A stretch of 39,182 bases of DNA from an uncultured Prevotella sp. (GTDB taxonomy: Bacteria; Bacteroidota; Bacteroidia; Bacteroidales; Bacteroidaceae), in assembly GCA_900765465.1 (NCBI GenBank), contig CAAFRM010000064.1, positions 1 to 39,182 on the forward strand, written 5' to 3'. A program made the translations under genes and the position numbers. How positions within the stretch are numbered: the stretch's first letter is position 1; each line of letters starts with the position of its first letter. Of the stretch, positions 7,887 through 15,978 are shown one piece after another. The notes beneath the pieces are model-generated. The model was given only the letters and a program-made list of their open reading frames with translations. It was not told the DNA's origin and made no database searches.

Positions 7887-8783
7887 ATGACGAGAAAAAC
7901 AAAAATGCATGAGTTGCGCGACTACATCATTATCGGTCTGGCAATGATAGAAGGTAGTCTCGGACTCAATTTATTCCTCCTCCCTAACCATATCACGATG
8001 GGTGGAGTAGGCGGTATCGCCTCTATCTTCTGTTGGGGATTTGGCATTCCTGCTTCGGTCACTTATCTGGCGCTCAACGTATTTTTGCTGTTGATTGCAT
8101 TCCGTATCCTAGGTTGGAAATTCTGTGCCAAGACGATTTATGGTGTAGCAATCTTTGCTGCGGTGACTCGCTTCATAGAGATTCATACGGTAGGTATGAC
8201 GCCTTTGCTCCACGATCAGCCTTTTATGGCGACAGTCATCGGTGCCTTCTTCATGGGAAGCAGTGCTGGATTGGGTCTGGGATGTAATGGTTCTACCGGA
8301 GGTAGTGATACGGTGGCTGCTATGATCAATAAGTACTATAACATTTCTCTGGGACATGCCATTATGATTTGCGACTTGCTCATCATTACCAGTTCTTATC
8401 TGGTGCTTCGCTCCTGGGAAATGGTGATTTATGGTTATGTCTGCCTCTTCGTGATGTCTATCACAGTAGATCATGTGGTGAATGCCATGCGCCGTTCGGT
8501 ACAGTTCTTTATCATTTCTGACAAGTATCTGGAGCTGAGTGCAGCCATCAATACGGCTGCCGACCGTGGCTGTACGGTGATGGACGGTCATGGTTGCTAT
8601 AGCGGCAAGGATGTTCACATGCTCTTTGTGCTGGCTAGACAGAGAGAATCGCAGAAGATATTCCGCCTGATTGATGAGATTGACCCTACTGCATTTGTGA
8701 GTCAGAGTTCTGTAATCGGTGTGTATGGTGAGGGATTTGATAGATTTAAGGTGGGCAAGAAGATTTCCTTGTCTAAAAAATAA
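7887..8783 (+). CDS. YitT family membrane protein (DUF161 + DUF2179)
   Basis: The 298-residue product has five to six hydrophobic helices in its first 200 residues, with glycine-rich turns typical of YitT (ITMGGVGGIASI near 36-47; LGCNGSTGGSDTVAAMINK near 130-148). A soluble C-terminal DUF2179 domain (about 205-290; VMDGHGCYSGKDVHMLFVL, DPTAFVSQSSVIGVYGEGF) follows. YitT proteins are widespread inner-membrane proteins of uncertain, probably transport, function; DUF2179 resembles a ligand-binding regulatory domain. The gene is monocistronic: own promoter upstream, strong terminator downstream. Confidence 0.88.
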   Translation: MTRKTKMHELRDYIIIGLAMIEGSLGLNLFLLPNHITMGGVGGIASIFCWGFGIPASVTYLALNVFLLLIAFRILGWKFCAKTIYGVAIFAAVTRFIEIHTVGMTPLLHDQPFMATVIGAFFMGSSAGLGLGCNGSTGGSDTVAAMINKYYNISLGHAIMICDLLIITSSYLVLRSWEMVIYGYVCLFVMSITVDHVVNAMRRSVQFFIISDKYLELSAAINTAADRGCTVMDGHGCYSGKDVHMLFVLARQRESQKIFRLIDEIDPTAFVSQSSVIGVYGEGFDRFKVGKKISLSKK

Positions 8784-8808
8784 GTTTTAAAGTATTCTGA
8801 TGAAAGTT

Positions 8809-8857
8809 ATGTTCGCAAGTATGGATTTGAGATTCTCATACTTGCGAACATTATTTT
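8809..8857 (+). terminator. Terminator after the YitT gene
   Basis: A perfect 15-bp stem (8809-8823 with 8837-8851; atgttcgcaagtatg) with a 13-nt loop is followed by tattttt. It probably also serves fbp on the other strand, although that side lacks a T tract. A perfect 12-bp palindrome GCAGGTACCTGC lies at 8864-8875, before the fbp stop. Confidence 0.8.
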
Positions 8858-8895
8858 TGGGGGGCAGGTACCTGCTGATACCGTCCTGTTCGTTT

Positions 8896-10884
8896 TTACT
8901 TCTTTCTTTCTGTTTCCTTGATGTAGCCGTGTCGGTAAGCATAGAGAAGTTCCTGGAGATCTTCTATCTGCTTGCGTAAATCCTGACCGATATCTGTATC
9001 TGCTACGAGCATTCTTCGATTGCTCATTTCTACAATCTGGGTGGTACTCTTGATGTCGGTACCGCGTGTGATGGCATCCTCGGCACTTGTGAAAGGTTCG
9101 TGCTGTACCAGTTGGAAACCGCGAGAGTGATAAACCAGGGTGTAACCTGCTATACCCGTCTCGTTATGGTAAGCTTTGGAGAAACCACCATCAATCACCA
9201 TCAGCTTTCCGTTTGCCTTGATAGGATTCTCTCCCTTTAGGGTTCTTACCGGAACGTGCCCGTTGATGATATGGCGATTCTCGCCCTTCAGCCCGAAGGC
9301 ATCCATGATATGGTCTATCACCTTCTCGTCGTCACGCAGCTTGAAGTAGTAGCCCTTTTCCTCTTTGTGGGTCTCCTTGTCGGCGATAAAATATCGTTCG
9401 AAGGTTGCCATCTTGCTCTTGTCGAAGAGTGGACTGTCTGGACCGCACCAGAGATAGAGGAAGTAATCGATGGCATACTGTTTCTCGTCTGGGTCGGAAT
9501 CCTGCTGGAATGCCGTGCGAATCTGCATTCCGGTATGATGCATCAGTTCCTTGCCGCTATACTTTTCTCCAGGACAAATCTCTACCTCTTTCAATGTTCC
9601 GTCTTCGTTGAGTGGACAGGAAGCATGGAAGAGCAGGTTGTTGTTGAAGATGGCATACATACAACCATGCTGCAGCATGGTTCTGATATGCTTGTGCAGT
9701 TTCTCGCATACCATAAATGAATGGTGCAGCTTCTGTATCAGGATTTCTTCTTCCTCGCTGAGCTTGTTCGGATTCTGAGGGTCGATGGTAGGGAAGTGGC
9801 ATGTGGACATTTCGTATTCCTTGCCATCAATCTCTACGGTTCCCTTTTCGTAGTTTACGTACTCAAAGAGTCGTCTGTTGTCCATTTTCCATTCTGGATG
9901 CTTGGCGATGAGCTGACCTTCTATCTTGAATTGTATCACGGCAATAGCCTTGTGCATCAGAGATGTGAGTCGCTTGGTCTTGTCATCCATAGCGGCTGCA
10001 CCACCTGTCATCTTTGGCAGGAATTCTTCGCAAGGATCATCACCGTAGGTATCCATCGCAAAGGTTGCCAATGGAATGAGGTTGATGCCGTAACCCTCCT
10101 CCAGGGTGGCGAGGTTGGCATAGCGCAGCGACAGTCGGATGACATTGCAGATACAGGCATCATTGCCGGCAGCGGCTCCCATCCAGAGTACGTCGTGGTT
10201 GCCCCATTGAATATCCCAGCTATGATAGTGGCGCATCTTGTCGAGAATGATGTGTGCTCCTGGTCCGCGATCGTATATGTCGCCGAGTATATGAAGCTGG
10301 TCGATGGCGAGTCTTTGTATCACATTGGCAATGGCTACAATGAAATCGTCAGCACGTCCTGTAGAGATGATGGTATCTACGATGACGTTCACGTATGCAG
10401 CCTTGTCGTGATCTTCCGTATGCTCGTGCAAAAGCTCCTGTATGATATAGGAGAAATCGCATGGCAGTGACTTGCGTACCTTGGAACGGGTGTACTTGCT
10501 TGACACATCACGGCAAACTGCCACCAGCTGGTGAAGGGTGATGTGATACCAGTCGTCTATATCTGATTCTCTTTGCTTTACCTGCTCCAGTTTCTGTTCC
10601 GGATAGTAAATCAGGGTGCAGAGTTCACGTTTGTCCTGTTCACGCAGGGTATTGCCGAAGAGTTCGTTCACCTTACGCTTGATGTTGCCTGATGCATTTT
10701 TCAGTACGTGCAGAAAGGCCTCATACTCGCCGTGAATATCAGCGAGGAAATGCTCTGTGCCTTTCGGCAGATTGAGAATAGCTTGCAGATTGATAATCTC
10801 CGTGCTAGCCTCAGCTATGGATGGAAACGACTGTGCGAGTAACTGCAGGTACCGCATGTCGTGATTGATATCATACTGTTTCAT
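8896..10884 (-). CDS. fbp: Fructose-1,6-bisphosphatase class III
   Basis: The enzyme hydrolyses fructose-1,6-bisphosphate to fructose-6-phosphate, the irreversible step of gluconeogenesis. The product of about 662 residues matches the length of the Firmicutes/Bacteroidetes class III enzyme. It shows the metallophosphatase motifs in order: LADIHGEYEAF, LGDIYDRGPGAH, WGNHDVLWMGAAAGN and, near the C-terminus, INGHVPV. These supply the metal-binding Asp/His residues of a calcineurin-like fold. I choose ATG 10882-10884 because AAGGA lies 8 nt upstream; an in-frame ATG at 10911 and TTG at 10923 lie in a 12-bp tandem duplication and would add MTQT repeats. A TAACTTTG promoter element is at 10988-10995. 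Confidence 0.93.
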   Translation of the reverse strand: MKQYDINHDMRYLQLLAQSFPSIAEASTEIINLQAILNLPKGTEHFLADIHGEYEAFLHVLKNASGNIKRKVNELFGNTLREQDKRELCTLIYYPEQKLEQVKQRESDIDDWYHITLHQLVAVCRDVSSKYTRSKVRKSLPCDFSYIIQELLHEHTEDHDKAAYVNVIVDTIISTGRADDFIVAIANVIQRLAIDQLHILGDIYDRGPGAHIILDKMRHYHSWDIQWGNHDVLWMGAAAGNDACICNVIRLSLRYANLATLEEGYGINLIPLATFAMDTYGDDPCEEFLPKMTGGAAAMDDKTKRLTSLMHKAIAVIQFKIEGQLIAKHPEWKMDNRRLFEYVNYEKGTVEIDGKEYEMSTCHFPTIDPQNPNKLSEEEEILIQKLHHSFMVCEKLHKHIRTMLQHGCMYAIFNNNLLFHASCPLNEDGTLKEVEICPGEKYSGKELMHHTGMQIRTAFQQDSDPDEKQYAIDYFLYLWCGPDSPLFDKSKMATFERYFIADKETHKEEKGYYFKLRDDEKVIDHIMDAFGLKGENRHIINGHVPVRTLKGENPIKANGKLMVIDGGFSKAYHNETGIAGYTLVYHSRGFQLVQHEPFTSAEDAITRGTDIKSTTQIVEMSNRRMLVADTDIGQDLRKQIEDLQELLYAYRHGYIKETERKK

Positions 10885-10987
10885 ATTCGTAATCCTTAAT
10901 GTTTGCGTCATTGTTTGCGTCAATAATTGATAATTCTAATGTTAATTGCTAAAACAACATTTCTGTTGATAAGTTATATTTCTGATG

Positions 10988-10995
10988 CAAAGTTA
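10988..10995 (-). promoter_or_regulatory. -7 element of the fbp promoter
   Basis: CAAAGTTA reads TAACTTTG on the minus strand, about 100 bp upstream of the chosen start. No clear TTTG was found at the -33 position. Confidence 0.5.
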
Positions 10996-11046
10996 CAGCT
11001 TATTCTTGAAAATAAAAAATCTTTCGGCATATTTTTTCGGAAATAT

Positions 11047-11077
11047 TTTGTAGTTTCACTTTTTTGCATTACTTTTG
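11047..11077 (+). promoter_or_regulatory. Promoter of galE
   Basis: TTTG (11047-11050) and TACTTTTG (11070-11077) are 19 bp apart. The leader is about 100 nt and shows no recognised regulatory fold. Confidence 0.75.
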
Positions 11078-11184
11078 CAAACGTGTAGGATGATAAGTCT
11101 GGTATCGGAATCGATTTCTGTCGGGCATCAATCCTCACTTTCATATAAATAAAGATAATATCAATTATTCAATAGACTAGCAAT

Positions 11185-12222
11185 ATGAAACAAACAATTT
11201 TGGTAACTGGCGGCACTGGTTTTATCGGTAGCCACACCACAGTAGAGTTGCAGCAGGCAGGCTACAACGTAGTAATCGTTGATGACCTTTCAAACTCAAA
11301 GATTGAGGTTCTTGACGGTATCGAGAAGATTACAGGTATTCGTCCAGCTTTCGAGCAGGTTGATCTTCGTGACAAGGCAGCTACAGAGGCTGTGTTCCAG
11401 AAGTATCCTGCTATCGAGGGTATCATTCACTTTGCTGCCAGCAAGGCTGTAGGTGAGAGTGTACAGAAGCCTTTGTTGTACTACCGCAACAACCTGGTTT
11501 CGCTCATCAACCTGCTTGAGCTGATGCCAAAATATAACGTCAAGGGTATTATCTTCTCTTCTTCCTGCACCGTTTACGGTCAGCCTAAGCCAGAGAACTT
11601 GCCTGTAACTGAGGAGGCTCCTCATCAGAAGGCTACTTCTCCTTATGGTAATACCAAGGAGGTGAACGAGCAGATCATCGCAGACTATATCCATAGCGGT
11701 GCCAACATCAAGAGCATCGTCTTGAGATACTTCAACCCAATCGGTGCGCATCCATCTGCAGAGATTGGTGAGTTGCCAAACGGTGTGCCAAACAACCTGA
11801 TTCCTTACGTAACTCAGACTGCTATGGGTATTCGCAAGGAACTCACCATCTTCGGTAACGATTATGATACTCCTGATGGAACCTGCATCCGCGACTATAT
11901 CTATGTAGTTGACCTCGCCAAGGCTCACGTTTGTGCTATGGCTCGTGTACTCGACAAGGAGACTGAACCAATTGAGTACTTCAATATTGGTACAGGTAAG
12001 GGTAACTCTACTCTCGAAATCGTTGAGACATTCGAGAAGGCTACTGGCGTGAAGTTGAACTGGAAGTACGGTCCACGTCGTGAGGGCGATATCGAGAAGA
12101 TCTGGGGCGATTGCACCAAGGCTAACGAAGTATTGGGCTGGAAGGCTGAGGCTAAGCTTGAAGATGTCTTGGCTTCTGCCTGGAAGTGGCAGCAGAAGCT
12201 CCGTGCCGATGGAATTATGTAA
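11185..12222 (+). CDS. galE: UDP-glucose 4-epimerase
   Basis: GalE interconverts UDP-glucose and UDP-galactose for the Leland route and for surface glycan synthesis. The 345-residue product is an extended short-chain dehydrogenase. The NAD-binding GGTGFIG is at 9-15, DDLSNS at 33-38, and the catalytic Tyr154-x3-Lys158 lies in SPYGNTK with the upstream SSSCTVYG. The RDYIYVVDLAKAH segment is typical of GalE and separates it from dTDP-glucose dehydratases. The gene is monocistronic, with its own promoter and a terminator 20 bp after the stop. A broader UDP-GlcNAc/GalNAc specificity cannot be excluded. Confidence 0.95.
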   Translation: MKQTILVTGGTGFIGSHTTVELQQAGYNVVIVDDLSNSKIEVLDGIEKITGIRPAFEQVDLRDKAATEAVFQKYPAIEGIIHFAASKAVGESVQKPLLYYRNNLVSLINLLELMPKYNVKGIIFSSSCTVYGQPKPENLPVTEEAPHQKATSPYGNTKEVNEQIIADYIHSGANIKSIVLRYFNPIGAHPSAEIGELPNGVPNNLIPYVTQTAMGIRKELTIFGNDYDTPDGTCIRDYIYVVDLAKAHVCAMARVLDKETEPIEYFNIGTGKGNSTLEIVETFEKATGVKLNWKYGPRREGDIEKIWGDCTKANEVLGWKAEAKLEDVLASAWKWQQKLRADGIM

Positions 12223-12240
12223 TTACGGTTAAATATATAT

Positions 12241-12291
12241 AAAAAGAAGGAACTTGGCATCTGGAATGATGGCAGGTTCCTTCTTTTTTTA
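12241..12291 (+). terminator. Terminator after galE
   Basis: The arms gaaggaac and gttccttc (extended with G-U pairs and small internal mismatches to gcatc/gatgg) are followed by eight T residues. The A-rich 5' side could make it work in both directions. Confidence 0.8.
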
Positions 12292-12299
12292 TATCTTTG
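12292..12299 (+). promoter_or_regulatory. -7 element for the small secreted protein gene
   Basis: TATCTTTG directly follows the T tract of the galE terminator, 35 bp before the ATG at 12335. A TTTG is not visible at -33, where the terminator arm lies. Confidence 0.5.
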
Positions 12300-12334
12300 C
12301 AGGAAAGTATTTTTTAACGTAAAAGAGCAGGAGA

Positions 12335-12652
12335 ATGAAGAAAAATATACTTACCATATTGATGATGCTATGCATGATGTTGGCTGTGCCTATGGTTTCT
12401 TCGGCACGGACAGGTGCTGAGGAAATGATAGACATGGAAGTGCAGAAGATTTCCTTGACTTATTCCGGAGGCGTGATGCATATCACCGGAGCCAACAACC
12501 AGATCGTTACCATCTACAATCTGGCTGGTGTCGCCGTGAAGTCTTTCAGGGTAGAGGGACAGGACAAGCGCTTTAACCTTTCTCTCTCTGACGGTGTCTA
12601 TATCATCAAGGTAGGAACCTCCTTTACGAGAAAGATTCTGGTTAGACGCTAA
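12335..12652 (+). CDS. Small secreted protein resembling a lone type IX sorting domain
   Basis: The 105-residue product has a signal peptide (about 1-24, ending VSSA). Roughly 70 residues follow that resemble a type IX secretion (Por) C-terminal sorting domain: ITGANNQIVTIYNLAGVAVKS, a middle strand pair, then LSDGVYIIKVGTSFTRKILVRR. In the family this beta-sandwich sits at the end of large cargo proteins, ending in GxYxxxV...K+xxxK. Here there is almost no cargo, only about 20 residues between the signal and the domain. It may be a remnant of a larger gene, a small surface adaptor, or a similar fold with another role. It is 33 bp upstream of the L,D-transpeptidase gene and probably co-transcribed with it. 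Confidence 0.6.
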   Translation: MKKNILTILMMLCMMLAVPMVSSARTGAEEMIDMEVQKISLTYSGGVMHITGANNQIVTIYNLAGVAVKSFRVEGQDKRFNLSLSDGVYIIKVGTSFTRKILVRR

Positions 12653-12685
12653 ATATTGACATCTTTTATCATTCATATACGTTTC

Positions 12686-14239
12686 GTGAAAATACTTAGA
12701 ATTTTGCCGTTCCTGCTCTGTTGGGTCATTCTGTCGTGTAAGCAGCATGAACCTAATGAAAATCAAAACTTGACGTTAGAATACTATCAGGAGATGGTGA
12801 ACCCAAACTATGCAATCAATTCCAAAAAGGTAAGGAGATTGATGGATAGCTTGATGAACAATGATTCGGGTTCTACTGTTGCCGACTTGCATACCAAGAG
12901 ATATTATCGCAATCATGGAGGATTCCTTTGGGTTGACCGCCATGGAATAGATCATCGTGCAGATACGCTGCTGACCTATCTGCAGAAGGTGGATGAAATG
13001 GGATTCAAGACTAAGCATTTCTATGTGAATCAGATTACTCAAGATCTTGAAAGACTCCACAGCTTGAATCTGGGGGAAGGCAACGAGGATATCAACCATG
13101 TGATGGCTCGTCTGGAATACAGGCTTACCAAGTCGTATTTGAGATATGTTGGCGGTCAGAGATTTGGATTCGTCAATCCTTCATTCGTCTTGAATCGTCT
13201 GGACAGCATCGATCCCAATCCATACGATTCCATCAAGCGGCCTGTGAGATACCGTGGACTTTTTGATGTGAAGATGCAGCATGCCAGTGATGCTTTTTTT
13301 CATCTTGCTCTTCAGCAGTTGAGAAGTAGGGTGGATGTTGATGGCGAAGAAACTGAGAAAAGCAGATTGGCGGCATTCTTGAAGGATGTTCAGCCAAAGT
13401 CTCCTTGCTATTATGCGTTGCAGGAAAAATTGAAGTCGGAAGGTCTTGACAGAAATCAGAGAATGAAGATTCTTGTGAATATGGAGAGATGCCGGTGGAG
13501 GGAGGCTGACAGTCCTGCCAGACATAAGAAGTATGTGCTGGTAAATATACCATCCTTTCATCTTTATGCCATAGATGAGCAGGATACGCTTGCGATGAAG
13601 ATTGGATGTGGCTCTATCAAGACCAAAACTCCGATACTGAACAGTTATATCAAGCGGATGGATCTGAATCCGAAGTGGTTTGTGCCTCGCAGCATCATGA
13701 TCAAGGATATGGTGCATCATGCAGGGAATTCGGCTTACTTCAATGCGCGCAATTACTATATCTCAGATCGTTCGACAGGTGAGGAAGTGAATCCGGCACA
13801 GGTTACCCGGGCTATGCTGCTCTCAGGAAAATACGGTGTGGTTCAGCGTGGTGGAAAGGGAAATTCGTTGGGAAGAATCATTTTCCGTTTCGATAATAAC
13901 TTCTCTGTCTATCTGCACGACACATCGAGCCAGGCTGTTTTCAGCCGGGAAGACAGAGACGTTTCGCATGGATGCATAAGGGTAGAGAAACCTTTCGAAC
14001 TCGCCAAGTTCCTTCTTCAAGAGAAAAACGAAAAGCTTATCCAGCGAATCAGATATTCGATGACTGCAGATTCTCTGAAGATTAAGAGATTAGTGGTCGG
14101 ATCGGTCAAGGTGGAACCGCAGATTCCGCTCTTCATCACGTATTACACGCTTTATCCATTTGCCAAGGGGGTGGTAAGCTATCCCGATGTCTATGGATAT
14201 GATGGTGTGATATTTGAGCAATTAAAAAAATATCTATAG
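12686..14239 (+). CDS. L,D-transpeptidase (YkuD domain) lipoprotein
   Basis: L,D-transpeptidases make 3-3 crosslinks in peptidoglycan or attach proteins to it. The product, 517 residues from GTG 12686, starts with a compact lipoprotein signal (KILRILPFLLCWVILSC). An N-terminal scaffold region of the YcbB/ErfK type (about 30-280) is followed by a YkuD domain (about 290-450) that begins KYVLVNIPSFHLYAID and carries the catalytic motif SHGCIRV (Cys about 430) with the upstream VYLHDT His. No in-frame ATG fits the signal peptide; an upstream TTG at 12656 would add ten residues, and GTG gives a textbook signal. The tail after residue 450 is unassigned. Lipidation suggests action from a periplasmic membrane face. 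Confidence 0.88.
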   Translation: MKILRILPFLLCWVILSCKQHEPNENQNLTLEYYQEMVNPNYAINSKKVRRLMDSLMNNDSGSTVADLHTKRYYRNHGGFLWVDRHGIDHRADTLLTYLQKVDEMGFKTKHFYVNQITQDLERLHSLNLGEGNEDINHVMARLEYRLTKSYLRYVGGQRFGFVNPSFVLNRLDSIDPNPYDSIKRPVRYRGLFDVKMQHASDAFFHLALQQLRSRVDVDGEETEKSRLAAFLKDVQPKSPCYYALQEKLKSEGLDRNQRMKILVNMERCRWREADSPARHKKYVLVNIPSFHLYAIDEQDTLAMKIGCGSIKTKTPILNSYIKRMDLNPKWFVPRSIMIKDMVHHAGNSAYFNARNYYISDRSTGEEVNPAQVTRAMLLSGKYGVVQRGGKGNSLGRIIFRFDNNFSVYLHDTSSQAVFSREDRDVSHGCIRVEKPFELAKFLLQEKNEKLIQRIRYSMTADSLKIKRLVVGSVKVEPQIPLFITYYTLYPFAKGVVSYPDVYGYDGVIFEQLKKYL

Positions 14240-14298
14240 CCGGAAAGTAGGCAAGTAATAAGAATTAAAGAATTAGCTTTATTAAATTAGAAAACTTC

Positions 14299-14844
14299 AT
14301 GATACTCAGTGATTCTGAACTGGTAGAGATGCTTCGGGAACCACGCACCCGGCGAGAAGGATTCGCCGTGCTGGTTAAGCAGTATAGTGAAAAACTATAC
14401 TGGAAGGTGCGTCGTATCGTGCTCAGTCATGAAGATGCGAATGATGTTCTTCAGAATGTATTCATCAAGGTATGGAGTAATCTGCAGAATTTTCAGGGAA
14501 AGTCTTCGCTTTCTACCTGGCTTTATCGTATTGCTATCAATGAATCACTCGATTTTCTGAGAAAACAGAAACTGGCAGATAAAGTAAGTGCTGATGAAGA
14601 TGTTTCCGTGGCATCCAGGTTGATGAGCGACGAATATTTTGATGGTGATGAAGTGCAGGCAAGGTTACAGGAAGCTGTGGCAAGATTGCCTGAAGTACAG
14701 AGGACGGTTTTTAATCTTAAATATTTTGAGGAAATGAAGTATTCTGAAATTAGTCAGATTCTCAATACCAGTGAAGGTGCACTGAAAGCTTCTTATCATC
14801 TGGCAGTGAAAAAAATAACAGAATATTTGCATCTGTTTGATTAA
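14299..14844 (+). CDS. ECF-type RNA polymerase sigma factor
   Basis: The 181-residue product has sigma region 2 (about 20-90: YSEKLYWKVRRIVLSHEDANDVLQNV, FQGKSSLSTWLYRIAINESLDFLRK) and region 4 (about 120-178: LPEVQRTVFNLKYFEEMKYSEISQILNTSEGALKASYHLA). No region 3 is present. It should direct RNA polymerase to a small regulon under control of a membrane anti-sigma factor. The following two genes, 54 bp and 28 bp apart, encode a one-helix membrane protein and a secreted helical protein, a common Bacteroidetes ECF arrangement. No consensus housekeeping promoter was found in the 59-bp gap upstream, so autoregulation or read-through from the L,D-transpeptidase gene is possible. Confidence 0.9.
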   Translation: MILSDSELVEMLREPRTRREGFAVLVKQYSEKLYWKVRRIVLSHEDANDVLQNVFIKVWSNLQNFQGKSSLSTWLYRIAINESLDFLRKQKLADKVSADEDVSVASRLMSDEYFDGDEVQARLQEAVARLPEVQRTVFNLKYFEEMKYSEISQILNTSEGALKASYHLAVKKITEYLHLFD

Positions 14845-14898
14845 ACCTTATGAGATGTTAATCGTCTATTCAAATAAAAGAAGAAAGGATATTGCAAT

Positions 14899-15330
14899 AT
14901 GATGAACGAAGAAAAAAAAATAAATGATATTTTCGGCAAGGAAAACCATTTCAAGGTTCCTGAAGGTTATTTCGATAACTTTGCAGAACAGATGATGGCA
15001 AAGATTCCTATGCAGGAATTTGATTCTCCTGAAGAAACTGATAAGGATTGTCAGGAGAATAAGGCTAAGTTCGTGCATTTAAGCCTCTGGAGGCGTTTAC
15101 CTCTCAGAAAGATTGCTGCCGTCTTAGCCGTGACTGCTATGTTGGGTGGCGGTGTGCTTTACCAGCTTCAACAGTCAGAGAAGAAGCATTATGCAATGGC
15201 GCATAACGAAGCTCCAGCCATTGAGAGTTCACGCGTCACAGATGGGGATGATGCAGCCTTTGAGCAGATGGCTGATTATACGATGATGGATAGTCAGGAT
15301 TTCTATGCTCAACTTGTTGCGGAGAATTGA
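14899..15330 (+). CDS. Single-pass membrane protein, candidate anti-sigma factor
   Basis: The 143-residue product has an acidic and basic N-terminal region of about 70 residues (NHFKVPEGYFDNFAEQMMAKI). One membrane helix follows (about 70-88, KIAAVLAVTAMLGGGVLYQL), then an extracytoplasmic tail of about 55 residues. The FKVPEGYF..F motif is common in small Bacteroidetes proteins encoded right after ECF sigma genes. It lacks the Zn-binding HxxxCxxC of classical anti-sigma factors, so its anti-sigma role is inferred from position, topology and size. Confidence 0.7.
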   Translation: MMNEEKKINDIFGKENHFKVPEGYFDNFAEQMMAKIPMQEFDSPEETDKDCQENKAKFVHLSLWRRLPLRKIAAVLAVTAMLGGGVLYQLQQSEKKHYAMAHNEAPAIESSRVTDGDDAAFEQMADYTMMDSQDFYAQLVAEN

Positions 15331-15358
15331 TGTAGAATAGATTAAAAAAGACTTATAG

Positions 15359-15862
15359 ATGAAAGAAGATAATAACAGCATGCATAGAACAAGACATCTA
15401 ATCCAGATTGTTGTGTCAGTTCTTGTGATGACCATGATGGGGCTGACTTGTCATGCCGAGAATTCTCAAGGTCAGCGTCCGCCATTTGACCCGAAGCGTT
15501 TTGAGGCAGAATTGGAGCAGTATATTACAATCCATGCGAGTCTCACTCCGCAGGAAGCAAGTAAGTTCTTCCCGGTTTACCGCCAGATGATGAAGAAGAT
15601 GCGTTCTTGTTTTGATGAGATGCGTAGGCATCATTTCGTTAATCCGGCAGACGAGAAAGGTTGTGCTGAGGCTATCCGCCGCCAGGACGAGTTGGATATC
15701 GAAATGAAGCTGGTGCAGCAGGAATATCATAACCGGTTTATGTATATCCTGCCTGCCAGCAAGGTGCTTAAGGTCATCAAGGCAGAAGAGAAGTTCCATC
15801 GTCAGGCGTTTCAGAGAGCCAGACAGTGGCACCAAAATCACCCTAAGCATGTGAAAAGATAA
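15359..15862 (+). CDS. Secreted helical protein, Spy/CpxP-like, of the ECF operon
   Basis: The 167-residue product has a signal peptide (the better start may be the second Met, MHRTRHLIQIVVSVLVM, cleavage near CHAEN). The mature part is highly charged and mainly helical, with LTPQEASKFFPVYRQMMKKMR, a dense basic/His-rich stretch and a basic C-terminus. The pattern LTPQEA..FFPVY..M resembles the LTxxQ-type helices of CpxP/Spy-like periplasmic stress proteins that follow ECF sigma genes in Bacteroidetes. A role in sensing or buffering envelope stress is an inference. It is the last gene of the operon, followed by a terminator 5 bp after the stop. Confidence 0.65.
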   Translation: MKEDNNSMHRTRHLIQIVVSVLVMTMMGLTCHAENSQGQRPPFDPKRFEAELEQYITIHASLTPQEASKFFPVYRQMMKKMRSCFDEMRRHHFVNPADEKGCAEAIRRQDELDIEMKLVQQEYHNRFMYILPASKVLKVIKAEEKFHRQAFQRARQWHQNHPKHVKR

Positions 15863-15867
15863 TGTAT

Positions 15868-15910
15868 AAAGTCGCAAAGGTGTTATTTATAGTAACATTT
15901 TTGCGATTTT
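15868..15910 (+). terminator. Terminator of the ECF sigma operon
   Basis: An 18-bp stem (15868-15885 with 15893-15910), including G-U pairs around a tcgcaaa/tttgcga core and a 7-nt loop, is followed by attttgtt. The -33 element of aspS starts three bases later. Confidence 0.8.
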
Positions 15911-15912
15911 AT

Positions 15913-15943
15913 TTTGTTGTTTCCCCAAATTATAGTAACTTTG
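15913..15943 (+). promoter_or_regulatory. Promoter of aspS
   Basis: TTTG (15913-15916) and TAACTTTG (15936-15943) are 19 bp apart. The ATG is 36 bp downstream, giving a leader of about 28 nt. Confidence 0.8.
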
Positions 15944-15978
15944 CACATCAGAAACAAAAATATATAATATAATAAGGT

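Noticed and set aside
8864..8875. GCAGGTACCTGC palindrome as a regulatory site
   Set aside because: A single 12-bp palindrome between two convergent gene ends with no second copy; noted but not supported as an operator.
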